This document shows, one piece after another, positions 1 through 8,412 of a stretch of DNA of 64,000 bases; the stretch's first letter is position 1; every line of letters starts with the position of its first letter. A program made the translations under genes and the position numbers. The notes below the pieces were generated by a model. That model saw only the letters and a list, made by a program, of their open reading frames with translations. It made no database searches and had not been told where the DNA came from. Location of the stretch: NCBI RefSeq assembly GCF_050589605.1, contig NZ_JBNGOO010000008.1; one strand, given 5' to 3'. The DNA comes from Granulosicoccus sp947495035. Lineage in GTDB: Bacteria > Pseudomonadota > Gammaproteobacteria > Granulosicoccales > Granulosicoccaceae.

Positions 1-249
1 ATGAAGCAGTTCAATGTAGAGCAAGCCGATACGTTGACACCGTTGCCCGATGGGATGACGGTATGCGCAACAATTGACGAATCGGGAACCGAACACGAAA
101 TCACGGAACTCATGATCCGACGTGCCTGCGAGCAGATGGACGCCGATCAGTTGTGGCCCTATGCCAGCCACAAGCTCTGTGCAACGGTCCGACCCGTACC
201 CGCTGGTGGGGCTCGCATCATCCCGTTCAAGCCGCGCAGCGTCAATTGA
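1..249 (+). CDS. Small hypothetical protein, possibly 5'-truncated by the window edge
   Basis: An 82-residue frame opens with ATG on the first base of the window, so the real start may lie further upstream. I do not recognise a family. The product is soluble-looking, acidic in its first half and ends in a basic segment (FKPRSVN); there is no signal peptide or membrane segment. It runs convergently towards gspF, leaving about 160 bp between the two stop codons, so it closes off the type II secretion operon on this side. Codon use is like its neighbours. It could be a short conserved hypothetical or the tail of a longer gene. Confidence 0.55.
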   Translation: MKQFNVEQADTLTPLPDGMTVCATIDESGTEHEITELMIRRACEQMDADQLWPYASHKLCATVRPVPAGGARIIPFKPRSVN

Positions 250-407
250 ATCAACTTCCTGCAACTGCTCACCGCCGGCTGTGCCCGGTGGGCAGCACGC
301 TTGACGCTGTTGCCGGCGTCCGGGGCAGGGTAGACGGGGCTATCTGACGGGCCGCCAACCGGTCAGCGGCAGAATCTGTTCGGGGCCGCCACCAACGGCC
401 CGTGAAA

Positions 408-1652
408 TCAGTTGACCAGCTGGTTCATCTCGAAGATCGGCAACAGGATACCCAGCACGATCGTCAGTACCACACCACCCATTATCAGAATGACCACCGG
501 CTCGAACAGACCGAGGAATACCGACATCAGCGAGTTGAGTTCGCGTTCCTGATGAGCTGCTGCTTTCTCCAGCATGCTGTCCAGTTGGCCGGAAGATTCA
601 CCACTGGCGATCAGATGCAGCAGCATCGGCGGAAAATAACCGGTTCTCTCCAGCGCGCCACTGAGCGTTGAACCTTCGCGAACCTGAACCGCGGCGTTGT
701 TCACCGCCTTGCGCATCGGCCGGTTGGTGATTACCTGAGAGCCGATATCCAGTGCTTCCAGTACCGGCACACCACTGGCCGCCAGGATGCTCAGCGTTCT
801 GGCGAACTGCGCCGTGTTGAATCCACGGATCAGTCGCTTGAACAGCGGCAACTTCAGCAATCCGCTGTGAATTCGTGTCTTGAAGGCCTCGTTGCGCATG
901 GCACGCTTGAACGCAACGAGCAGTACAAAGCCCACACCGAGCACCACCACGCCATACTGCCGCACGAAGGCGCTGGCGGACAGCATGGCCTGAGTGAGGG
1001 CGGGCAGTTCCTGATCCATGCCTTCGAAAACCTGAACCACCTGCGGAACCACATAGGCCAGCAGAAAGCCCACGATGAGAATGGAGGCCACGACCAGTAC
1101 GCTGGGATAGATCAGGGCCTTCTTGACCGTGGCATTGGCCACCTGTCGCTCCTCGGTGTAGTCTGCCAGACGCTCCAGCACGGCATCCAGGTGGCCGGAC
1201 TGTTCTCCGGCGGCAACGGTTGCCTGATAGATTTCAGGGAATACCTTGGGGTAGTCGGACAGGGCGGCGGCAAAACTGTGCCCTTCGAGGACCTTGGCGC
1301 GAACCGACAGCAGCAGAGACTTGATGCGTGGTTTCTCGGTTTGCCGGCTGACCGCAGACAGGGATTCTTCCAGCGGCGTGCCGGCAGCGCTCAGCGTGGC
1401 GATCTGCCGCGTCAGCAAGGCCAGATCGTTGGTCTTGATACCGCCACGGAAGGTGGGCGTCGAATTGCGTGGGCCGGCCTTTTCACCCGCCTTGCGCTTC
1501 TTGCGGTTGCGTCCCGAGGTTTCCGAGACTTCCAGCGGGGTCAGGCCTTGCTGCCGTAACTGCTGGCGTGCCAGACGGGCCGTATCGGCTTCCAGAACTC
1601 CCTTTTTTTCCCGCCCGCGCGCATCCAGCACCAGGTATTCAAAAGCGGCCAT
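408..1652 (-). CDS. gspF: Type II secretion inner-membrane platform protein GspF
   Basis: Polytopic platform protein of the type II secretion system that couples the GspE ATPase to pseudopilus assembly. The 414-residue product begins MAAFEYLVLDARGREKKG, the usual GspF/PilC opening, and contains two T2SSF repeats (about residues 80-200 and 285-400). Each ends in hydrophobic segments, with a final segment near the C-terminus (VVILIMGGVVLTIVLGILLP). Length is typical of the family. The frame is open 72 codons upstream, but that part overlaps gspE; the chosen ATG overlaps the gspE stop as TGATG, which implies translational coupling. It is the last gene of the C-D-E-F operon. Confidence 0.95.
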   Translation of the reverse strand: MAAFEYLVLDARGREKKGVLEADTARLARQQLRQQGLTPLEVSETSGRNRKKRKAGEKAGPRNSTPTFRGGIKTNDLALLTRQIATLSAAGTPLEESLSAVSRQTEKPRIKSLLLSVRAKVLEGHSFAAALSDYPKVFPEIYQATVAAGEQSGHLDAVLERLADYTEERQVANATVKKALIYPSVLVVASILIVGFLLAYVVPQVVQVFEGMDQELPALTQAMLSASAFVRQYGVVVLGVGFVLLVAFKRAMRNEAFKTRIHSGLLKLPLFKRLIRGFNTAQFARTLSILAASGVPVLEALDIGSQVITNRPMRKAVNNAAVQVREGSTLSGALERTGYFPPMLLHLIASGESSGQLDSMLEKAAAHQERELNSLMSVFLGLFEPVVILIMGGVVLTIVLGILLPIFEMNQLVN

Positions 1653-3250
1653 CAGCCCTCTCGAGTCACACGCAGGACTTCTTCGAGAGACGTCTTGCCT
1701 GCAAGCACCAGACGCATGCCATCTTCCGTGATCCCCGAGCTTCTGGTCCGGGCATAGCGTTCCATCTCCATCTCGGACTCGCCATCGTGGATCATGCCGC
1801 GAATGGTTTCGTCCACCAGCACCACTTCGTAGATGCCCTGGCGTCCCGCATAACCGGTATGACCGCAACGATCACAACCGTGGGGTTCGCACATGTGATG
1901 CGCCTTGTCAGCGGTTGTCTTCAGTGACTCGAGTTCACCCTTGGTGGGTGTGTGTGGACGCTTGCACTCGGGGCAGAGCAGCCGGACCAGTCGCTGAGCG
2001 ACAAGGCCGACCAGACTGGAGGAAAGCAGAAAAGGCTCGACACCCATGTCACGCAGTCGGGTGATGGCGCCGATGGCGGTATTGGTATGCAGAGTCGACA
2101 ATACCAGATGGCCCGTCAGTGAGGCCTGAACGGCAATCTCGGCTGTCTCGGTATCTCGAATCTCACCGATCATGACGATATCCGGATCCTGTCGCAGAAT
2201 GGCGCGCAGACCGCGCGCGAAATCCAGGTCCACCTTGGTATTGACCTGAGTCTGACCGATGCCGTCGATGTAGTATTCGATGGGATCCTCGACGGTGAGG
2301 ATGGTGTACTTGCTGGTGTTGAGTTTGGCCAGGGCCGCGTACAGGGTCGTCGTCTTGCCCGAACCGGTCGGGCCGGTAACCAGCACGATGCCATGCGAGA
2401 GCCCGAGGCTTTTCTGCATGTCCTGCAATGCCTGGGGGGGCATGCCCAGATGCTCCAGGTCGAGACGTCCGGCCTGCTTGTCCAGCAAACGCAGCACGAC
2501 GCGTTCGCCATGGCCCGATGGCAGGGTCGATACCCGCACATCGACCGGACGTCCCGCCACACGCAGGCTGATGCGTCCATCCTGGGGCAGGCGACGTTCG
2601 GCAATGTCCAGCTTGGCCATGACCTTCAGTCGGGAAATGACCATGGGGGCAATGGCGCGGGGTGGCTCCAGCAGTTTCTGCATGACACCATCAACCCGGT
2701 AGCGCACGGCCAGGCGTTTTTCGAAGGGTTCGATATGGATGTCCGAGGCCTGCTTGCGTACGGCCTCTGTCAGCATGGCATTGATCAGGCGGATGACCGG
2801 GGCATCATCGGTGGATTCCAGCAGGTCTTCGGGCTCGGGCAGGGCCTGAGCCAGTTGCGCCAGATCCATGTCGTCGTCGAAGTCATCCATGATATCGATG
2901 GCCTGACCGGTCTCGCCTTCATAGTGGCGAGTGAGGCGCGCATCGAATTCATCAGCGGTCACGGGATCCATGACCAGGGAGCGACCAGCCTTGCGACGGG
3001 CTTCGGTCAGCGCACTGAGCGGGACACCGGGCCGGTGGACCAGCAGCAGCTCACCCTTGGCATTGAGCTCCAGGATCACGCCATGGCGTTTGGCAAAGGT
3101 ATAGGGAAGATCAGTGTATGTCAGCTCGACACCGGTCTCCAGTGTCATGCTACCCAGACTGCGGGTGGCATCCTGATCCGTCTCTTCGCCAATGAGCGTG
3201 CTGTCGGATGGATCGCCGACATCAATGAAATCCGCTGAAGAAGTCACCAT
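1652..3250 (-). CDS. gspE: Type II secretion ATPase GspE
   Basis: Cytoplasmic hexameric ATPase that powers pseudopilus growth. The 532-residue product has an N-terminal GspE/MshEN-type domain (about 45-115) and an acidic linker rich in Asp/Glu (120-150). The core follows: Walker A GPTGSGKT at about 293-300, an Asp box with DPIEYY, Walker B DPDIVMIGEIRD at about 355-366 and the His box GHLVLSTLHT. A tetracysteine zinc motif (CPEC near 426 and CDRC near 459) is typical of GspE and absent from PilT. It sits between gspD (2-nt gap) and gspF (1-nt overlap). ATG start; the N-terminus is slightly longer than average. Confidence 0.96.
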   Translation of the reverse strand: MVTSSADFIDVGDPSDSTLIGEETDQDATRSLGSMTLETGVELTYTDLPYTFAKRHGVILELNAKGELLLVHRPGVPLSALTEARRKAGRSLVMDPVTADEFDARLTRHYEGETGQAIDIMDDFDDDMDLAQLAQALPEPEDLLESTDDAPVIRLINAMLTEAVRKQASDIHIEPFEKRLAVRYRVDGVMQKLLEPPRAIAPMVISRLKVMAKLDIAERRLPQDGRISLRVAGRPVDVRVSTLPSGHGERVVLRLLDKQAGRLDLEHLGMPPQALQDMQKSLGLSHGIVLVTGPTGSGKTTTLYAALAKLNTSKYTILTVEDPIEYYIDGIGQTQVNTKVDLDFARGLRAILRQDPDIVMIGEIRDTETAEIAVQASLTGHLVLSTLHTNTAIGAITRLRDMGVEPFLLSSSLVGLVAQRLVRLLCPECKRPHTPTKGELESLKTTADKAHHMCEPHGCDRCGHTGYAGRQGIYEVVLVDETIRGMIHDGESEMEMERYARTRSSGITEDGMRLVLAGKTSLEEVLRVTREG

Positions 3251-3252
3251 GT

Positions 3253-5475
3253 CTACCGTGATGTCGTGTCGGTCTGTGAAGTCCGGCCAGCAACATCGGT
3301 ACCAGAGTCCAGGCTGGCCTGGCTCGGCAGTGCTGCAGTTCCCGACTGTGGATTGATAACACCTGTCGCATCGGAGGTCGGCAGGATGGTGTTCAGATCA
3401 CCATCACGTGTATCGACACGCCGACCCTCGAAATACAGGTGCAGGTCTGGCAGAACGGGACGTCCGTCGCTGATGTAGGACTCATCCTGTTCGAACTGGC
3501 CAAGTTGTGCCGCTCGCAGATCGTCGTACTTGCTGCGACTGTAGAAGTCGGCGGTTTCCGGGTTGCGCAGTATCGTCGGGTGCAGGAACACCATCAGATT
3601 ACGCTTCGACTTGCTGTTCGTGCGGTAGCGGAACAGGCTGCCAAGCAGCGGAATATCACCCAGAAAGGGCACCTTGCTGCGAGTGTCATTGATCTGGTCG
3701 TCCATCAGGCCGCCCAGCACCAGAGTCTGGCCGTCTTCCACGAGTACGGTGGTCTTGATGGAACGTTTGTTGGTGGTGATGTCGGATGCGCCGGTGATCG
3801 CGGTGGCGCTGACGTCGGAGACTTCCTGCTCGATCTCCATCTTGATGTTGTCGCCTTCGTTGATCTGCGGTTTCACCTTGAGACTGATACCCACGTCCTG
3901 ACGCTCGATGGTCTGGAACGGGTTGTCGTTGGCCGAGGACAGTTGCTGGCCGGTCACGAAGGGAACGTTCTGACCCACCACGATTTCCGCTTCCTGGTTG
4001 TCCATGGTGACAAGCGTCGGTGTGGACAGTATGTTGTTGTCGGTATCGGAAGCAATGGCGGAGAGCAGAAATCCGAAGTTGACGCCGTCGGACCCGAAAC
4101 GCCCCAGAGCGAGGGAGAGACCCTGGCTCAGACTGGCACCTTCACTGGCAATGGTTCCGATCAGTGCCTGCGTGGCCCCACCGAGATTGGTGTAGGCGAC
4201 CGGACGATCGCTGTCCGTACCGTCCACCGCAAAGTTCACACCCAACTGCGAGCTGTTGTCCGTGGTCAGTTCGGCGATGATGGCTTCAACCAGAACCTGC
4301 GCCCGGCGGATATCCAGCTGTTCGACAACCGCCAGAATGCTGCGCATTTCGTCAGGCGGTGCCGTGATGATCAGGGCATTGGTATCTTCATCGGCCTGGA
4401 TATCCACATTCGGCCGATCATTGTCCTGGGTTGCCCGGCGGATCAGCGATGCCGTGGGCACCTGAGGTGTCGGTGCGCCGCCGGCATCTGTCTGCGGTGC
4501 GGCCTGCGGTGTAGCGGTGTTGCCACCGGCATCCGCACTACTGGTACCGATGAGCGCCTGTCCAGCGGAGACGCCGGTGAGGATGGCCAGCAGATCGGCC
4601 GCATTGGCATAGCGCAGGTAGACCACGCGCGTATTGCCGCCGGATTCGACAGGGGTGTCCAGATTCAGGATGATGCCGCGGGTGCGAGCGCGCGCGGAAG
4701 GGTCACCACTGAGCAGTATGCTGTTGGTTCTCTCATCGGCCGCAAAGCGTACCGCTCCCGGCGTGCCATTGATCTGCCCGCCGCCACTTTGCAGCGATTG
4801 CATGATGCGAATGATCTCGCTGGCAGAGGCATGGCTCAGGCGAACCACTTCCACTTCGTCATTGTCGGGACGGTCGATACCCTTGATGATATCGATCAGG
4901 CGCTGGATATTGGAGGCTCTGTCCGTCACGATCAGGGTGTTGGAGGAGGCATAGGCTGCCAGATGGCCTTGCTGCGGCACCAGGGGACGAAGGATGGGAA
5001 CCAGCTGTGCGGCCGGCACGTTTTCCACCTTGATGACTTGTGTAACCAGTTGGTCGGAGGCGCTGTTGTCGGAGTCGAAGGCCGGGACCGGGCCCTGTTT
5101 GGCATTGACGTCAGGCACGATCTTGACCAGGTCGCCACTCGGCACGGCGGCATAGCCGTGGACCTGCAGTACTGACAGAAAGGTTTCGTACAGTTCCTCG
5201 GCATTCAATGGCGTGCTCGAGATCACCGTGACCCGGGCCTTGACCCGTGGGTCCACCACGAAATTCCGGCCCGACTGGCGGGAAACCGTCTGAATCAGCG
5301 AGTGTATGTCCGCGTTTTTCAGATTCAGGGTGAATGTGCCTTCCTGGGCCCGCACCGGTGTCGCCACGCCGGTCAGGGCGAGGGTTGCGGTGAAGGCTGC
5401 CGAGGTCGCCACGATGGAGGCGCGCAGGGCCAGAGCCGGTATCAGTTGAGGATTGGACCGCTTAAACATTGTCAT
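3253..5475 (-). CDS. gspD: Type II secretion outer-membrane secretin GspD
   Basis: Forms the outer-membrane channel of the type II system. The 740-residue product has a Sec signal peptide ending near VRAQ (residue about 43), an N0 domain (FTLNLKNADIHSLIQTVS), three N-domain repeats, a Gly/Ala/Pro/Thr-rich loop within N3 near 310-345, and the secretin domain with its conserved VPFLGDIPLLGSLFR segment near 610. The C-terminal 100 residues are polar and could be the pilotin-binding S-domain, though no pilotin gene is in view. A second ATG two codons in (MFKRSN) is an equally possible start; neither has a strong Shine-Dalgarno. Second gene of the operon. Confidence 0.96.
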   Translation of the reverse strand: MTMFKRSNPQLIPALALRASIVATSAAFTATLALTGVATPVRAQEGTFTLNLKNADIHSLIQTVSRQSGRNFVVDPRVKARVTVISSTPLNAEELYETFLSVLQVHGYAAVPSGDLVKIVPDVNAKQGPVPAFDSDNSASDQLVTQVIKVENVPAAQLVPILRPLVPQQGHLAAYASSNTLIVTDRASNIQRLIDIIKGIDRPDNDEVEVVRLSHASASEIIRIMQSLQSGGGQINGTPGAVRFAADERTNSILLSGDPSARARTRGIILNLDTPVESGGNTRVVYLRYANAADLLAILTGVSAGQALIGTSSADAGGNTATPQAAPQTDAGGAPTPQVPTASLIRRATQDNDRPNVDIQADEDTNALIITAPPDEMRSILAVVEQLDIRRAQVLVEAIIAELTTDNSSQLGVNFAVDGTDSDRPVAYTNLGGATQALIGTIASEGASLSQGLSLALGRFGSDGVNFGFLLSAIASDTDNNILSTPTLVTMDNQEAEIVVGQNVPFVTGQQLSSANDNPFQTIERQDVGISLKVKPQINEGDNIKMEIEQEVSDVSATAITGASDITTNKRSIKTTVLVEDGQTLVLGGLMDDQINDTRSKVPFLGDIPLLGSLFRYRTNSKSKRNLMVFLHPTILRNPETADFYSRSKYDDLRAAQLGQFEQDESYISDGRPVLPDLHLYFEGRRVDTRDGDLNTILPTSDATGVINPQSGTAALPSQASLDSGTDVAGRTSQTDTTSR

Positions 5476-5546
5476 TGAGAGCCGGAAGCTGTTCGCTGAG
5501 TGTAGCCGTAAAGACGCATGGGTGGTAATTCAGGGACGTCAAGGCT

Positions 5547-6455
5547 CTATTGAGCCAGCGAGATCGAGATGGGGACTTCGACACCATCTCGCAGGATCGT
5601 GACGTCGAGACTTTCCGCCTTGACCGCATTGCGCAGCGCGCGAATGCCCTGTTTCTGACTGTTCAGCTGGATATTGTTGACGCTGGTGATGACATCACCG
5701 GCAACAATTCCCTGTGCTTCCAGTATTTCGGGGTTCTGCTTGGGGGTAATACGGTAACCGACCAGCTTGCCATTCTCCTGATAGGGCTCTGCTGCCACGA
5801 CCCGTCCCAGCATGGAGGGGTTACGTGCCAGGGTGTCGCGCAAGTCGCGAGGGTTGCTGGGCAACTCGATCGGCTGGTCAGCGTTGGCATTCTGGTTCTG
5901 ACTGCGAGCGCTGCTGGCACTTTCTACCGGACGGCTGGCAATGGGTTGCACGTTTTCGGGCAGCATCAGTTTTTCAAGCTTGCCCCGATTGCGCAGTACG
6001 ACGTGATCGGCATAGACCGCCTCCAGGGAGGTTTCACCGCTGATCTTGTCACCGATGCCATAGGCGTTCTGCTCGGCAGAACCGGCACTGATGATGGCAA
6101 TGGCATTTTCCGCCGGTTCGTAGGCAAAAACACCTGCCAGCTGCAGATTGAGACTGGTGTTCTTGATGGGCTCCTGTGGCTTGGGTGCCTCGACGACAAC
6201 CGGCTTCTTGCTGGCATCACCGAACAGATGAATCGAGGCGATGGCTCGCGCCAGTTCGGTTGGCCCGGGGGCATTGCTGCTGGTCACGGTAACAGGGCCG
6301 ACGTCCGCCAGAGGCGCAGGTTCGGGTTGCGGTAGCAGTTTGACAGTGATCGCAGCCAGTGCCACGCCGACGCCTGCAACCAGCAGGGTATTGGCCATGC
6401 GCGGTAAACGCGTACTCTTGCCGGGCATCGCCATTGATGACGCAGTCGCACTCAT
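5547..6455 (-). CDS. gspC: Type II secretion inner-membrane adaptor GspC
   Basis: Bitopic protein that links the inner-membrane platform to the GspD secretin. The 302 residues comprise a short cytoplasmic N-terminus, one membrane helix (about 22-42, LLVAGVGVALAAITV), a Pro-rich linker, the homology region (about 95-170, LNLQLAGVFAYEPAENAIAI) that contacts the secretin, and a C-terminal PDZ-like domain (about 215-300, with GYRITPKQNPEILEAQGIVAG). First gene of the C-D-E-F operon; 71 bp separate it from gspD. Architecture and position support GspC rather than PilP. Confidence 0.92.
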   Translation of the reverse strand: MSATASSMAMPGKSTRLPRMANTLLVAGVGVALAAITVKLLPQPEPAPLADVGPVTVTSSNAPGPTELARAIASIHLFGDASKKPVVVEAPKPQEPIKNTSLNLQLAGVFAYEPAENAIAIISAGSAEQNAYGIGDKISGETSLEAVYADHVVLRNRGKLEKLMLPENVQPIASRPVESASSARSQNQNANADQPIELPSNPRDLRDTLARNPSMLGRVVAAEPYQENGKLVGYRITPKQNPEILEAQGIVAGDVITSVNNIQLNSQKQGIRALRNAVKAESLDVTILRDGVEVPISISLAQ

Positions 6456-6843
6456 GATAGTGGATCCTGGTGGGGTTCTGAAAGAAGGCGGTTTGCCGCA
6501 GACGAATCAGATGTGGACAAATTGACCTCTTTTCGAGCGCAAGGTTCGATGGAACAGGGAAGGTGTGCGCAGTGTAACGCCTGACGTCGCCGTCGCGAGT
6601 CGGTGTACACGGAAACACTAACAATATTGAAGCCAACAGTCGCATCTGTCTTGTCAAATTGATGACGATACGGGAAGGCAAGGCGCTCTCTGAGGGGAGC
6701 GCTGACTGATGACCGGGGAGGTAGGCGCCGGAGGATCAGGGCTGGGGGCCGACAGGGACGTGGCTGGACGGCTGCGAGCATCTTCATCGCAGTGCGACCC
6801 GGACAGACAGGCGTCCGGGCCGATGAGTGTCTTCGGTAACCCG
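6456..6843. other. Intergenic region between gspC and the HU-like gene
   Basis: 388 bp without a credible gene. It must hold the promoter for the gsp operon on the minus strand. A TTGACA hexamer lies on that strand at 6652-6657, but I see no good -10 at 16-18 bp from it. A 7-bp GC-rich inverted repeat (CCCGGAC 6798-6804 / GTCCGGG 6813-6819) lies just past the HU-like stop codon; it lacks a T-run, so it is only a weak terminator candidate. Confidence 0.4.
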
Positions 6844-7341
6844 TTACACCATGTCCTTCAGGTTTTTCAGAGGAGTGACCTTGACGACCTTGCGGGCCGG
6901 CTTTGCCTTGAAGGTAGTCTCCTCACCCGTGAACGGATTGATTCCCTTGCGGGCTCGAGTAGCTGGACGCTTGTTGACGCGGATTTTCATCAGGCCGGGA
7001 ACACTGAAAGTTCCTGGTCCACGTGGCTTGAGGTTTTCCTGGATCAGATCGTTCAGGGCGTCGAATACGGAGATGACCTGCTTGCGGCTCAGCTCGGTTG
7101 TTTCGGCGATGGAGGCCAGGATTTCGGATTTGGTGGGTGGCTTCTTCACACCACCGGCAACGGCAGGAGATGCCTTCTTCTTGGCCGCGGGAACTTTCTT
7201 CGCGACGGGGACTTTCTTGGCGGTTGCTTTCTTGGCAGTCGCTTTCTTGGCGGTTGCCTTCTTGGCAACGGCTTTTTTGGCAACGGCTTTCTTTTTCGCT
7301 ACCGGTACTTTCTTGGCTACTGCTTTCTTCTTTGCCGCCAT
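6844..7341 (-). CDS. HU/IHF-family DNA-binding protein with Lys/Ala-rich H1-like N-terminal tail
   Basis: Nucleoid protein of 165 residues. Residues 2 to about 65 are almost entirely Lys, Ala, Val and Thr in KKAVAKK-type repeats, resembling the tail of histone H1 or bacterial Hc1/AlgR3-like proteins. Residues 70-165 form a standard HU/IHF fold (SEILASIAETTELSRKQV, then IRVNKRPATRARKGINPFTGE). The start was placed at MAAKKK because AGAGGA lies 9 nt upstream on the minus strand; the frame is open 44 codons further upstream but that part does not look coding. Monocistronic. A role in chromosome compaction or gene regulation is inferred from the domains. Paired palindromes lie upstream. Confidence 0.9.
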   Translation of the reverse strand: MAAKKKAVAKKVPVAKKKAVAKKAVAKKATAKKATAKKATAKKVPVAKKVPAAKKKASPAVAGGVKKPPTKSEILASIAETTELSRKQVISVFDALNDLIQENLKPRGPGTFSVPGLMKIRVNKRPATRARKGINPFTGEETTFKAKPARKVVKVTPLKNLKDMV

Positions 7342-7497
7342 GTGTGATTCCTCTGCTTGCTGTTGACTATGAAAGTTGATGTTCATGCAATGGCATGTCA
7401 CGGCGTTTCCGCGATCCATACCGTTGTTCAAAACGCGCGAAAAGTAACACAGTTGGCGCGTCATAGTCAGCATATATAGACCAATAGACGCAAAAAA

Positions 7498-7554
7498 CCC
7501 TGTATTTACAGCAGAAAATATCAGTTAGAGACAAAAAAAGCTGTATTTACAGGG
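7498..7554. promoter_or_regulatory. Two copies of a CTGTA-TT-TACAG palindrome upstream of the HU-like gene
   Basis: The 12-mer CTGTATTTACAG occurs at 7500-7511 and 7541-7552, 41 bp apart (about four helical turns). Each copy is an inverted repeat of CTGTA/TACAG, and the outer flanks (CCCTGTA and TACAGGG) make the pair an inverted repeat as well. On the minus strand the region leads into a TATATA-containing stretch (near 7470-7480) that may be the -10 of the HU-like gene, so the sites are placed like operators. The binding protein is unknown; the spacing does not match a LexA box (CTG-N10-CAG). Confidence 0.45.
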
Positions 7555-7675
7555 TAATTCGGGCCGGGTAAACGCGATTTCGGTCGAGTTGTCAGTGCGG
7601 GCTCGTCGTCACCTTCGGTTCGTCGAGCAGCTCCACTTCCGTCATCGGGCAAGTGTTCTGATCCGCGAATGCAAA

Positions 7676-8278
7676 TCAGACACCGAACAATTGTTGCAGG
7701 GTTCCCAGCAGAAAGATGCGTAGCGCGAACAGCCCGATGATCGTGAAAAACACGGTCAGATCCAGTCCGCCCATGGGGGGCAGGACTTTGCGAAGTGGAC
7801 GCAGTACCGGTTCTCCGATGGAGGTGACCAGTGAATGCACGGGGTTGCCCGCTGCACCGGGAATCCAGCTCAGAACGGCCTGGATGATCAAGGCAAAGAT
7901 GAAGACATTGAACAGCTGATGGATGAGATCGAGCAGGGCGAGAATCACCAGTTTGGCAACCGGTGCTGCACTGACCAGGATCGATTGTCCGAGAGCTGGA
8001 ACATAGCCTAGGCTGAGCAGTTTGAAGATCAGCAACTTCAGCAGCAGTATGCCGAAGCAGAGTACCAGGGATGCCGTATCGTATCGTTTGATGCTGGGAA
8101 TCACACGACGCAGGGGCACCAGCAAGGGATCGGTGATTCGCACCACGCCTTGAGCCAGGGGGTTGTAGTAATCGGCGCGAACTGTCTGCATGACAAAGCG
8201 CACGGCCACGACAGTGGCATAGAGGTTGAACAGAATGCCGAGGATGAAGCCGATGGCATTCAGTGCAGGATTGGCCAT
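7676..8278 (-). CDS. yggT: YggT family integral membrane protein
   Basis: A 200-residue inner-membrane protein made of two YggT repeats (about 5-90 and 105-195). Each has two hydrophobic helices around a conserved turn: RITDPLLVPLRRVIP in the first, and EPVLRPLRKVLPPMGGLDL in the second. The biochemical role of the family is poorly defined. Its place beside proC is the classical yggT-proC-yggS arrangement of gammaproteobacteria. 134 bp separate it from the proC stop codon. ATG start, normal family length. Confidence 0.9.
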   Translation of the reverse strand: MANPALNAIGFILGILFNLYATVVAVRFVMQTVRADYYNPLAQGVVRITDPLLVPLRRVIPSIKRYDTASLVLCFGILLLKLLIFKLLSLGYVPALGQSILVSAAPVAKLVILALLDLIHQLFNVFIFALIIQAVLSWIPGAAGNPVHSLVTSIGEPVLRPLRKVLPPMGGLDLTVFFTIIGLFALRIFLLGTLQQLFGV

Positions 8279-8412
8279 GATGGAAAATTCTCCGAAAGAG
8301 TGTCAGTTACATTGAGCAAGGGAGTTGTCCGCACCGGATTCGAGCAGGCAGCGGAGCAGAATACGTCATGCAAGCGCTGCGTCGTTCGAATCCGGGCGGA
8401 CAGGTCAGACGG

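Noticed and set aside
867..1559. Plus-strand frame opposite gspF
   Set aside because: Shadow of gspF; no recognisable motif.
3439..5175. Long plus-strand frame of 578 codons
   Set aside because: It is entirely antisense to gspD, whose domains are unmistakable; its composition (His/Val/Gly/Gln-rich) is that of a reverse-frame shadow.
7500..7552. LexA/SOS boxes
   Set aside because: CTG and CAG are 6 bases apart in each copy, not the 10 required.
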